This document shows positions 16,777 through 23,108 of a DNA stretch of 23,108 nt, piece by piece. The number at the start of each line of letters is the position of its first letter. The stretch's first letter is position 1. The translations under genes and the position numbers were made by a program. The stretch is from a virus: positions 1 through 23,108 of IMG/VR virus record IMGVR_UViG_3300042691_013689, one strand, 5' to 3'. The notes under the pieces were generated by a model. That model was not told where the DNA came from. It did no database searches and worked only from the letters and a program-made list of their open reading frames with translations.

Positions 16777-18272
16777 TATAGTGGTCCTCCACCATCAGAA
16801 TCACCACCAGGAATTATAGATGCACCATAGTCAAATTTTGGATCAGTTTCACCTAATATCTCGTCTAAGATTCTAACCTTTTCTTTTTCCAAGTCAGACA
16901 TTTCTTGAACTAATGTTAATGCATCTTGTTCAACTAATGCTTCTTCTTCTGTTTCTACCAATACTCTTGAACTATCACCAACTACTGCGTATGAACTTTC
17001 ACTTATAGGTTCCTCTGCCTCAGAAACTTCTTTCTCAGAAGGACCACCTGCCTTTTCATTCACAAAAGCAAGTTGACTTGGTAAATCTTTTATAGCACTT
17101 TTCAATTCATTCAAATGTGAATATGCAGTAGAAAAATTTGCAACATTTATAGGAACACCAGAAGGTCCAGTTCCAGTAGGATGTGTCTGTTCTGTTATTG
17201 CCTTAGTTATATTCATTAAAACTTCACACAAATTATTCAACCAATTCATAGTTCTTTTACCCAAAAGAATTGGTTCTATTGCATTCATTCCAAGACTTAT
17301 TTTTTGAGAAGATTCTATCTCTACAACTTGTCTACCATCCAATGATATTCCTTTCTCAGAAGAAAATCCAATACCTTCTTTACTAAAACCAATCAACTCT
17401 TGTTTACGAGAATTGAAAACAATTCTATCAGATGCTATCATTACAGCATTTCCACCATATTCATTTTTTGTAAATAGGTTTATACTTTTATCTGTAATTG
17501 ATGGTGTGTATGTAGAAGCTGGTTCAAATTTTACATATTGTCCTGATGTCATCCATATTGTAGAATCATCAGTATCTATACTTTCAAGGATAAATTCATT
17601 TCTTGGAAGTTTATCTGGATTTGTACCGTTTGATATTATTAAGATTGGATTTCCGGTTGCACCCAAGCCCTTTTTCCACGTTGGAACTTGTGGGTACTTT
17701 CTTCTTTCATCTATTGTTGATCCAAATCGTATAGATTGTCCCCATCTACCTTCAAGTATTATATCACCAGAATATGGTTGAATTGGATAAACGTCTTTTC
17801 TTTCAACAAAGATTGGATCTATTGGATAATCGGATTGTACACTTGATTTTGCAGAGTGAGTCAAACCGTCTCTTGCCGATTCTCTTGATTGTGCATCACC
17901 GGTACTATAATTACTTAACCAATGTGTCAATCCAGGAAGACCATTGTGGTGAATGGATGATTGTATAGAAACTGGATTTGAATAGTAGTATTCTTGTGAG
18001 ACGGCACCAGCACTTGCATGCGGCGATGGTGCCTTTGTCACAAGTATTACTTCGCCTCTAATTGGGATATTTTTTATATTTACATCGAGCGCCCTTGCAC
18101 GGATAACATCTTTTTTGTTGTGTCCAGATGCACCCGCATATCTACACAATACGGTATAGAGTGCGGTTTTATCTAAACCTTCAAAATCAACATCTAAAAC
18201 TTCAGCAGGAAACCATTCTCTAGGAAAACCATCAAGAATTGTTACCTGCGGATTAAAGGGTAGGCCGCTCAA
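16776..18272 (-). CDS. 5: gp5-like baseplate central spike / hub OB-fold protein, TTG start
   Basis: 498 residues. Residues about 20-100 look like an OB-fold (FPAEVLDVDF start, a cluster of strands, GEVILVTKAP). Residues 164-186 hold a motif common in phage spike proteins (GDIILEGRWGQSIRFGS). Residues about 270-340 show short repeated strands (AVMIASDRIVF, IGFSSEKGISL, VVEIESSQKISLG), which fit a gp5C/VgrG-type triple-stranded beta-helix. A helix, a HPTGTGPSGVP turn and a long acidic C-terminal helical tail follow. No lysozyme domain like that of T4 gp5 is visible. It would form the membrane-piercing tip under the tail tube. The start is TTG: GAGGAG lies seven bases upstream and there is no ATG alternative. 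It overlaps the upstream gene by 20 bases. Confidence 0.75.
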   Translation of the reverse strand: MSGLPFNPQVTILDGFPREWFPAEVLDVDFEGLDKTALYTVLCRYAGASGHNKKDVIRARALDVNIKNIPIRGEVILVTKAPSPHASAGAVSQEYYYSNPVSIQSSIHHNGLPGLTHWLSNYSTGDAQSRESARDGLTHSAKSSVQSDYPIDPIFVERKDVYPIQPYSGDIILEGRWGQSIRFGSTIDERRKYPQVPTWKKGLGATGNPILIISNGTNPDKLPRNEFILESIDTDDSTIWMTSGQYVKFEPASTYTPSITDKSINLFTKNEYGGNAVMIASDRIVFNSRKQELIGFSKEGIGFSSEKGISLDGRQVVEIESSQKISLGMNAIEPILLGKRTMNWLNNLCEVLMNITKAITEQTHPTGTGPSGVPINVANFSTAYSHLNELKSAIKDLPSQLAFVNEKAGGPSEKEVSEAEEPISESSYAVVGDSSRVLVETEEEALVEQDALTLVQEMSDLEKEKVRILDEILGETDPKFDYGASIIPGGDSDGGGPL

Positions 18273-18615
18273 TGTTATTCTCCTCTTGATTCTCTTTTAT
18301 TTCTTGAATACCTTCTAATAAGGCCTGTTTTTCTTCGTCTGTCAAGAATGAGGAGGATTCTTCACCAGTGTTAGACATAGCACGTTGTATAACCGCAGCC
18401 AATTTAACTAAATGTTCATCATTCTTAACACCGACTTCCATGAAATCTTTTATAGCAGGAACTAAAATTGCAGCATCACTTATGTTATTCAACATAGGTT
18501 TTAAGTCAGCAATAAGTAGATTTATCTGACGATCTTTCTTCTTCTGATTGTCATAGATGTCCTTTAACAAATCAGAGAATTTTTTATTTCCAAAAATTTC
18601 TTCATTTAGATTCAT
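18253..18615 (-). CDS. Small helical hypothetical protein
   Basis: 120 residues, soluble, predicted almost all helical, with no signal peptide. It opens with FSDLLKDIYDNQKKKDRQI, continues with a hydrophobic helix pair (DLKPMLNNISDAAILVPAIKDF is shortened here to its start and end) and ends in an acidic helix rich in Glu and Gln. Function unknown. It lies between the late sigma factor and the spike gene, starts 11 bases after the sigma stop, and its end overlaps the spike start by 20 bases. No strong ribosome site is visible before its ATG, so it may depend on translation of the gene before it. It could be a transcription co-factor or a small baseplate factor; the sequence does not decide. 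Confidence 0.75.
   Translation of the reverse strand: MNLNEEIFGNKKFSDLLKDIYDNQKKKDRQINLLIADLKPMLNNISDAAILVPAIKDFMEVGVKNDEHLVKLAAVIQRAMSNTGEESSSFLTDEEKQALLEGIQEIKENQEENNIERPTL
18280..18285 (-). promoter_or_regulatory. Ribosome binding site deciding TTG start of gp5-like spike
   Basis: GAGGAG on the minus strand with a seven-base spacer to the TTG at 18272, inside the preceding gene. No ATG in frame lies near, so the TTG is the best start. Confidence 0.8.
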
Positions 18616-18626
18616 ACGTATAAATA

Positions 18627-19361
18627 TCAGTTGTTCATAATATATTGAATTTCATACCAATTCATTTTTTCTAAATTTATACCGTTCTTGTACTGTAAAA
18701 ACATTTTTGAGTATATCGTTTTAATCTTGTTGATAACACTTGTAATGTACTGTGAATTTACACCAGTTCTTTCTCTAACCAATATGTATATCGCTTTCTT
18801 ATTGTAATTTTCTATATTTTCTCTCGTCTTAAACAGATATAAAATAGAATCGGCAACTTGAACATCCCTTTGTTTAGTAAAGAAAAGTGGTAAATGTTTC
18901 TCAACAACATTTACAAAAATATCAATAAAATCTTTCTTTTCTTCGATAGATTCATGTCTAATTTTTTCATTAACTATATTTCTTTCTAAATCTATCGCAT
19001 CTATGTTTTGACTTCTTTTGAAGTGATAATAGTTTTTATTATTCTCTGCAATAAGATAATTTTTAGCAACAATCGAAAAATATGAAAAAGCCTTACCATT
19101 TTCTGCCTTATATTTAGTAATTTTTTCATGTAAAAAAGAAATCACTTCATGTTTGACATCCTCATGTGATACATCAAAGTTATAGAACTTAAATCTATGT
19201 ATCATAATTTCAGCAAGTTTGTAAAATGCAGGATGAATTTTTTGTGTGTATATCAAATTTCTTTGAAACTCATCTTCCATTGTGTTGTACAATACTATTG
19301 CATCTTCTGTTTCTTTGGTAAAGTAAACATTAGGTTTTTTAGGACTTCGTTTTTGCTTCAT
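18627..19361 (-). CDS. 55: gp55-like late-transcription RNA polymerase sigma factor
   Basis: 244 residues (T4 gp55 is 185). The centre has the sigma region 2 layout seen in T4-like late sigma factors: LAEIMIHRFKFYNF (49-62), HEDVKHEVISFLHEKITKY (66-84), then a Phe-rich FSYFSIVAKNYLIAENNK (92-109), which matches the region that binds core polymerase and the -10 element. Residues 188-215 (AIYILVRERTGVNSQYITSV) resemble a helix-turn-helix. T4 gp55 instead ends in a short hydrophobic/acidic clamp-binding tail, and I do not see one here. It would redirect host RNA polymerase to late genes, which fits its place just before the tail block. The ATG overlaps the preceding stop as ATGA (19358-19361); AAGGA lies about nine bases upstream. 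Confidence 0.85.
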   Translation of the reverse strand: MKQKRSPKKPNVYFTKETEDAIVLYNTMEDEFQRNLIYTQKIHPAFYKLAEIMIHRFKFYNFDVSHEDVKHEVISFLHEKITKYKAENGKAFSYFSIVAKNYLIAENNKNYYHFKRSQNIDAIDLERNIVNEKIRHESIEEKKDFIDIFVNVVEKHLPLFFTKQRDVQVADSILYLFKTRENIENYNKKAIYILVRERTGVNSQYITSVINKIKTIYSKMFLQYKNGINLEKMNWYEIQYIMNN

Positions 19362-19729
19362 ATGTAATAATCCTTCTGAAATGAAACATCTGCAGGTTTC
19401 TGATTTTGAATAATACTTCTTTTTTCATCATCCAATGGTTCTTCACCAAAGTAAACGGAAATATCATTTACAATATCTTTCATTTCTTTGAAGAAATATC
19501 CAGTTTCGTCATCGGCCTCAAACGAACCAATCCTATCTAATTGTCTTAAATAGGATTGTTGTGACCGTATTCTATTTCGTAATTCAGTTAAAAACTTTTC
19601 ATTCTCTAATAGAGCATCAACAGTATCTTGTGCCATATCATCTAATTTTTCAAACTTTTTTGTTAAGTTTACATTGACAAAAATAGATATGGTTAAACAT
19701 ATTGATAATACAATTATTGTCAATAACAT
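19358..19729 (-). CDS. Small membrane-anchored coiled-coil protein
   Basis: 123 residues. Residues 2-23 (MLLTIIVLSICLTISIFVNV) form one N-terminal membrane segment, followed directly by Lys-Lys and a charged helix, so the bulk probably lies in the cytoplasm. Residues 25-65 look like a coiled coil, and a conserved-looking acidic segment follows (FEADDETGYFFKEMKDI, about 74-90). Function unknown; I have no firm family. It begins one base after the ClpP stop, with AGAGG inside the clpP end as ribosome site, and its stop overlaps the sigma factor start. The tight packing with the protease and the 362-residue membrane protein suggests they are co-expressed. Confidence 0.8.
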   Translation of the reverse strand: MLLTIIVLSICLTISIFVNVNLTKKFEKLDDMAQDTVDALLENEKFLTELRNRIRSQQSYLRQLDRIGSFEADDETGYFFKEMKDIVNDISVYFGEEPLDDEKRSIIQNQKPADVSFQKDYYI

Positions 19730-19730
19730 A

Positions 19731-20390
19731 TCAACCTCTCTTATGTTTTGGTGGAATTATTGAATCTATAACACCAAGATTTAATGCATCCGTTGGTGTG
19801 ATGTAATAATCTTTTATAGTAACATTCTTCCAAAATTCTGTATCTTTGTTTGAATTTGATTTTAAGATTTCCAATAGTATTTCTTCTAATTTTTCCATAT
19901 GTTGAACATTAGCTTTCATATCAGAAGATTTTCCGTAAATATCAGAACTAATTTCATGGAACATGATAGTTGAGTATTGTGAAGCCAAACGAAGACCGGT
20001 TCCTGCACAAAGAATAAGAGCAGCTGCAGACATTGCCCTACCTCTACAAATTGTATTAACCTTTACATCAAGACTTTGCATATAATCAATAATACCAAGT
20101 GCCTCATAAACAGAACCACCATCTGAATTGATGATTAAATTTATTGGATCATTTTTATGTTCTTCTGATCTCATGTGAAGAATTGCACGAATACGAGTGA
20201 TAATATCGTACAAAGAACCATCCATGATTTCACCAAATAACAAAATGGAAGATGCCTCTACATCAATACCATAATCCATCTGTGTTGTTGCTTCTTTCCA
20301 TCTAACTGGAATATCGTTTTCTTTTTCTTTTGATTTATTGTTTACTTGATTTTCTTCAACAATTTCGTCACCATCATAAAAATCGTTCAT
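19731..20390 (-). CDS. clpP: ClpP-like serine protease
   Basis: 219 residues, the size of ClpP peptidases plus an N-terminal charged extension of about 35 residues. The full triad is visible: Ser121 in GRAMSAAALIL, His145 in STIMFHEIS, Asp194 in TIKDYYITPTDA. The INSDGGSV segment at 87-94 provides the oxyanion glycines, and the C-terminal LNLGVIDSII matches the family. ClpP forms a barrel that degrades substrates passed to it by an ATPase (ClpX or ClpA). No such ATPase is encoded in the window, so it would use a host partner or work alone. Some phages use ClpP-fold enzymes as prohead proteases; no head genes are here to support that. CAGGAG stands seven bases before the ATG. Confidence 0.92.
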   Translation of the reverse strand: MNDFYDGDEIVEENQVNNKSKEKENDIPVRWKEATTQMDYGIDVEASSILLFGEIMDGSLYDIITRIRAILHMRSEEHKNDPINLIINSDGGSVYEALGIIDYMQSLDVKVNTICRGRAMSAAALILCAGTGLRLASQYSTIMFHEISSDIYGKSSDMKANVQHMEKLEEILLEILKSNSNKDTEFWKNVTIKDYYITPTDALNLGVIDSIIPPKHKRG

Positions 20391-20426
20391 AACAGAACTC
20401 CTGGTTAAAATACAACAATGACATCA

Positions 20427-21515
20427 CTATAAAGATATTCCTCGCCTATATCCAAAATCTGGTTTAGGTTTTTCTTCATAGAATGCCCTTTCAATTTCAT
20501 TTTGTTCTAATATACTAATTTCTTCCGTAACTGCCAAGGGTTTTTTTTCTTTTTTATTTTTTTGTCTTTTAGTAGCAGTAACATCATCAGTAATTTTGAT
20601 ATTTTCTATCGATTTATTTTTTTCTTTTGGTTTCAAAACATCTACAACATCTTCTAAAACTTTTTCTTTTTTAATCGGTGGTGGAGAATCATCGTCTTCT
20701 GGTGGAATTTGTTTTTCATTTTCTTTGTGTTTCAAATGATTAGCAGCAATTACTAAACTAACTGCCAAAGGATCGAATACCGAAACTAATATCAGTATAA
20801 ACCAATTAACAATAATATCCATAGGTGCACCTGTTAATCTACTCAAATAAAGTAGTGGTCCTATTTCTGATGTAAATGTTGAATTTTCAAGAACCAATTT
20901 TTCTTGTTCCAATTTAGCAACACTATCAGATAAACCAATAGATTTTTGATTTAGTTCCGAAATTTCTTTGTTTAAGGTTTGAGTTGAATTATCAACAGAT
21001 TGGATATTTTTTTGTAAACCCTTTGTACCCTTCTTCTGTGTTAGTTGGTTATTCAGAGAATTTTCTTGTGACAATCTTAATTGATCATAAGATGATATTC
21101 TCTCTCCCTTTTGTTTTACGAGTGTATCTATTTGTGATTTCTGTTCGAGGAAAATTTCTTTTTTCTTAACAATCAATGCAATTTTGTTTTGTGTTTCGTA
21201 TATTTCTTTTGCAGTTTCTTGATAAGAATTGGTTAGATACCCATAAACACCAACCGATGTTAATATCATAAGAATAACAGCGGAAGACATTAGATATACT
21301 TTGAAAGCAGTTTTGAGAGTTTTGTAGTGGTCATGTAGGAATGTTATTACCACCAATTTAGAAAATTCTAGCATACCGGCCATACCAACTATTGACCAAG
21401 AACCACCAGAAAATAGTTTGGATATACCGTAAACAGAATAATATCCCGAAAATACTGCCAATCCGATAGCACAAAACCAGATTAGATTTTTCAGAGAGAA
21501 TAATTTATTTGACAT
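20427..21515 (-). CDS. Multi-pass membrane protein with central coiled coil
   Basis: 362 residues. Membrane segments are visible at about 10-33, 39-60 and 72-95, then a long coiled coil (about 98-212, rich in Gln, Lys, Glu and Leu), a fourth segment at about 232-258, and a basic, Pro/Asp/Lys-rich tail to the end. This three-plus-one layout recalls the DUF4407 type of membrane protein, but I cannot confirm membership. No enzyme motif is seen. The protein probably sits in the host inner membrane. No clear ribosome site precedes the ATG, and the 61-base gap upstream carries inverted repeats. It lies 36 bases before clpP, with a second membrane-anchored coiled-coil protein after it, so a membrane function shared by the three is possible. 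Confidence 0.85.
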   Translation of the reverse strand: MSNKLFSLKNLIWFCAIGLAVFSGYYSVYGISKLFSGGSWSIVGMAGMLEFSKLVVITFLHDHYKTLKTAFKVYLMSSAVILMILTSVGVYGYLTNSYQETAKEIYETQNKIALIVKKKEIFLEQKSQIDTLVKQKGERISSYDQLRLSQENSLNNQLTQKKGTKGLQKNIQSVDNSTQTLNKEISELNQKSIGLSDSVAKLEQEKLVLENSTFTSEIGPLLYLSRLTGAPMDIIVNWFILILVSVFDPLAVSLVIAANHLKHKENEKQIPPEDDDSPPPIKKEKVLEDVVDVLKPKEKNKSIENIKITDDVTATKRQKNKKEKKPLAVTEEISILEQNEIERAFYEEKPKPDFGYRRGISL

Positions 21516-21520
21516 TTATA

Positions 21521-21576
21521 TCCCAAGATTGTTCTTAATTCTGTAAGAATAAATATGAACATTTGGGATTTTGGGA
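21521..21576. promoter_or_regulatory. Nested inverted repeat between uvdE and membrane protein gene
   Basis: TCCCAA (21521-21526) pairs with TTGGGA (21563-21568, with a second copy at 21571-21576). GTTC (21531-21534) pairs with GAAC (21557-21560). Alternatively, TTCTTA (21532-21537) pairs with TAAGAA (21544-21549). The structure lies in the 61-base gap just before the membrane protein start. It could be an operator, a weak terminator after uvdE or an mRNA structure. There is no U-tract typical of an intrinsic terminator on the minus strand. Confidence 0.35.
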
Positions 21577-22482
21577 TTAGATTCCGTATTCTGTTAGATA
21601 TTGTTTAAGTGCCAATTCTTTTGCTTTACATTCCAACATAATATCAACATCATGTCCGTATGTATTGATTTTCTCTAATATGTAATCAGCGTGTGCTTGT
21701 GGTTTTTCTTTTGTATTACCGGTTTCTTTTAATCTTGAAGAAGAATAGTGAACAACTGGTGTAATACCTTCTGGCCATGTTGATATTGCAAGTTCAAGGG
21801 CTTGTTGTTCAGTTAAATCGCCTGTGCAGAATTGGTGGTGATGATAGTCAAATACGATAGGAATACCAACACATTCATGTATTTTCATAAGGTCTTTAAC
21901 TGAATACATATTCGGTTTGTCATCATTTTCAATGGTCATTCTTGAACGGACACTATGCGATAGTAATTGAAAGTTTTGACACCAACGGTCAAGTGAAGCA
22001 TTCTTGTCACCATAAACGCCATTACAATGTATGTTGATTTTGTTGTATGGTGTATGCGATAATCCCATCATATCAAATACCCTACCATGTAGTTCCAAAT
22101 CGATTATTGTATTCTTTACAACATCTGGATTTGGTGAACATAGAACATTAAATGGACCAGGATGACATGATAGACGGACACCATTTTCATTTGCATACTC
22201 ACCGATTCGTTTGAGAACAATTTTTATTTTATCAATATCTTTGAGTTGTTCCAAGTCATACTCAGAACCCCAAGGAAATACATTGGAAGATGTACGGAAG
22301 AAGTAAATACCGTTTTGAACATTCCATTTGATAATTCGTTCCATATCAACCACATTCAGATATGCAAGTTCGGAACAATAGTCTAAACCTTTTTGTAGAA
22401 ATGTTTTCTTAATCATGGAACGGTTGGTGGTGATTTTATCTTTTGATAAAGTCATGTTGATGCAGGCATATCCGAGTTTCAT
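21577..22482 (-). CDS. uvsE: UV damage endonuclease (UvdE/UvsE family)
   Basis: 301 residues, the usual length for bacterial UvdE, a metal-dependent TIM-barrel nuclease that cuts 5' to UV photoproducts and starts alternative excision repair. Family motifs are in order: MKLGYACINMTL at the start (Tyr5, Asn9), RTSSNVFPW (63-71), LSCHPGPF (His107), INIHCNGVYGDK (His152), MTIENDD (Glu185), IVFDYHHHQF (Asp212, His214/215), PVVHYSSSR (His245), HADYI (His264) and IMLECKAKE (Glu284). All expected metal ligands seem present, so it should be active. The ATG is chosen because the protein then begins exactly at the first strand, although no ribosome site is clear. It repairs phage or host DNA in sunlit settings, by inference. 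No related repair gene is adjacent. Confidence 0.93.
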   Translation of the reverse strand: MKLGYACINMTLSKDKITTNRSMIKKTFLQKGLDYCSELAYLNVVDMERIIKWNVQNGIYFFRTSSNVFPWGSEYDLEQLKDIDKIKIVLKRIGEYANENGVRLSCHPGPFNVLCSPNPDVVKNTIIDLELHGRVFDMMGLSHTPYNKINIHCNGVYGDKNASLDRWCQNFQLLSHSVRSRMTIENDDKPNMYSVKDLMKIHECVGIPIVFDYHHHQFCTGDLTEQQALELAISTWPEGITPVVHYSSSRLKETGNTKEKPQAHADYILEKINTYGHDVDIMLECKAKELALKQYLTEYGI

Positions 22483-22545
22483 AGGTTGGCGTTAATGTTT
22501 AATGAATAATAAACCAATATACGAAATTTACAAATACGATCAAAA
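22483..22545. other. Short intergenic gap, no clear signal
   Basis: 63 AT-rich bases between the glycosyltransferase-like gene and uvdE. On the minus strand it holds -10-like strings (TATATT, TATTAT) but no convincing -35 or late TATAAATA element, and no stable hairpin. A promoter for uvdE here is possible but unproven. Confidence 0.4.
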
Positions 22546-23108
22546 TTATTTTACTTTATGACCATAAAACTCCGATAAACTATCATACATACCATTCGTG
22601 TCAAATTGGTTGGCAATAATTTGTTGGCATCTTTTTTGGAATAATTCTATATGGTCTCCCCATCTACTTTCAAAAAGATGATATGTTTTATTTTCATAAA
22701 CAGTACCAATTCCGTAATACCCATAATTTGATAATCTCCAAACACCATCTTTCTTGGGAACTCCATCAAATTTTGTAGGATATAAACAACGGTATCTCTT
22801 TCCTTTTTCATCAGCAACATGGCTGATTTCTTCAGCAACATCTGAACGAATGGTTGGATAGAATGTTGGTTTACCGAGAAATTCATAACACGATTTTGTT
22901 ATTACGAAAAATGAAGGTGCAACAAACACATGAGTTTTTGGGTGTATATGGTTTGACACTTGTGCATTACCGAATAAACTATCGTTTTCAGTAACATAGT
23001 GAATTGCTTCGTCATAAACCTCACGATTGAGTGGAACACAATCAATATCAAAAAATACATAAATATCCGCATCAGTGTTACGGCAAACTGCATTCATCCA
23101 CAAACCAT
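22546..23108 (-). CDS. Glycosyltransferase-like protein, N-terminus cut by window edge
   Basis: The frame is open to the right edge, so the true start lies outside; the first in-window start-like codon is TTG at 23103 and I do not believe it is the start. About 187 residues are visible. The segment MNAVCRNTDADIYVFFDIDCVPL contains DxD-type residues (Asp-Ile-Asp at 19-21, counted from the TTG) in the setting typical of GT-A glycosyltransferases, where they bind the metal and nucleotide sugar. Later parts include APSFFVITKSCYEFLGKP, reminiscent of the acceptor side of these enzymes, and a C-terminal helix. It may modify phage DNA, virion proteins or host surface sugars. A glycosyltransferase-fold protein without activity is also possible. 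Confidence 0.7.
   Translation of the reverse strand, partial: GLWMNAVCRNTDADIYVFFDIDCVPLNREVYDEAIHYVTENDSLFGNAQVSNHIHPKTHVFVAPSFFVITKSCYEFLGKPTFYPTIRSDVAEEISHVADEKGKRYRCLYPTKFDGVPKKDGVWRLSNYGYYGIGTVYENKTYHLFESRWGDHIELFQKRCQQIIANQFDTNGMYDSLSEFYGHKVK

Noticed and set aside
18619-18626. TATAAATA on the + strand next to the start of the 120-aa gene, resembling a T4 late promoter
   Set aside because: It points away from all genes and would only give antisense RNA; such AT strings are expected a few times by chance in DNA this AT-rich. The same holds for copies at 7396-7403 and 13878-13885.
22902-23103. TTG at 23103 as the true start of the glycosyltransferase-like gene
   Set aside because: The frame stays open beyond it to the window edge, and the GT-A fold needs residues before the DxD motif, so the gene is truncated.

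Overview
The window looks like part of the genome of a large contractile-tailed bacteriophage (myovirus, T4-like superfamily in the broad sense). It is AT-rich and tightly packed, and every gene I can support lies on the minus strand, so transcription runs from position 23108 towards position 1. Neighbouring genes overlap by 1-20 bases or are separated by a few tens of bases at most. Good Shine-Dalgarno sequences (AAGGAG, GAGGAG, GGAGG, CAGGAG) stand before several starts, so the host very probably uses standard ribosome binding. That argues weakly against a Bacteroidota host. The host cannot be named from the sequence.

In transcription order, the right-hand part (about 18250-23108) holds non-structural genes: a glycosyltransferase-like protein cut by the window edge, a UV damage endonuclease (UvdE/UvsE family), a multi-pass membrane protein with a long coiled coil, a ClpP-like serine protease with an intact Ser-His-Asp triad, a small membrane-anchored coiled-coil protein, a gp55-like late sigma factor and a small helical protein.

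The rest (1-18272) is a baseplate/tail module: a gp5-like central spike protein without a visible lysozyme domain, three very large proteins (1008, 923 and 878 aa), a small charged protein, gp25, gp6, a protein with a DNRLRE-like domain, a coiled-coil protein, and a giant protein that runs off the left edge. That last protein combines a region like gp7/P2 gpI with a LamG-like lectin domain. gp25, gp6 and the gp7/gpI-like protein form the conserved wedge core of contractile machines. The inserted large proteins look like lineage-specific decorations. The 923-aa protein carries leucine-rich-type repeats and a C-terminus resembling phosphodiester glycosidases (NAGPA family). The 878-aa protein carries a Gly/Thr repeat linker and a CHAP-like Cys/His hydrolase domain with a large insertion.

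Inferred working model: gp55 directs late transcription of the long downstream structural block; gp5, gp25, gp6 and gp7 build the baseplate; the CHAP-like and glycosidase-like proteins attack or bind the host envelope during entry; and UvdE and ClpP act inside the infected cell. There is no gene-free stretch longer than about 65 bases, and I see no tRNA, CRISPR array, insertion sequence or integrase.
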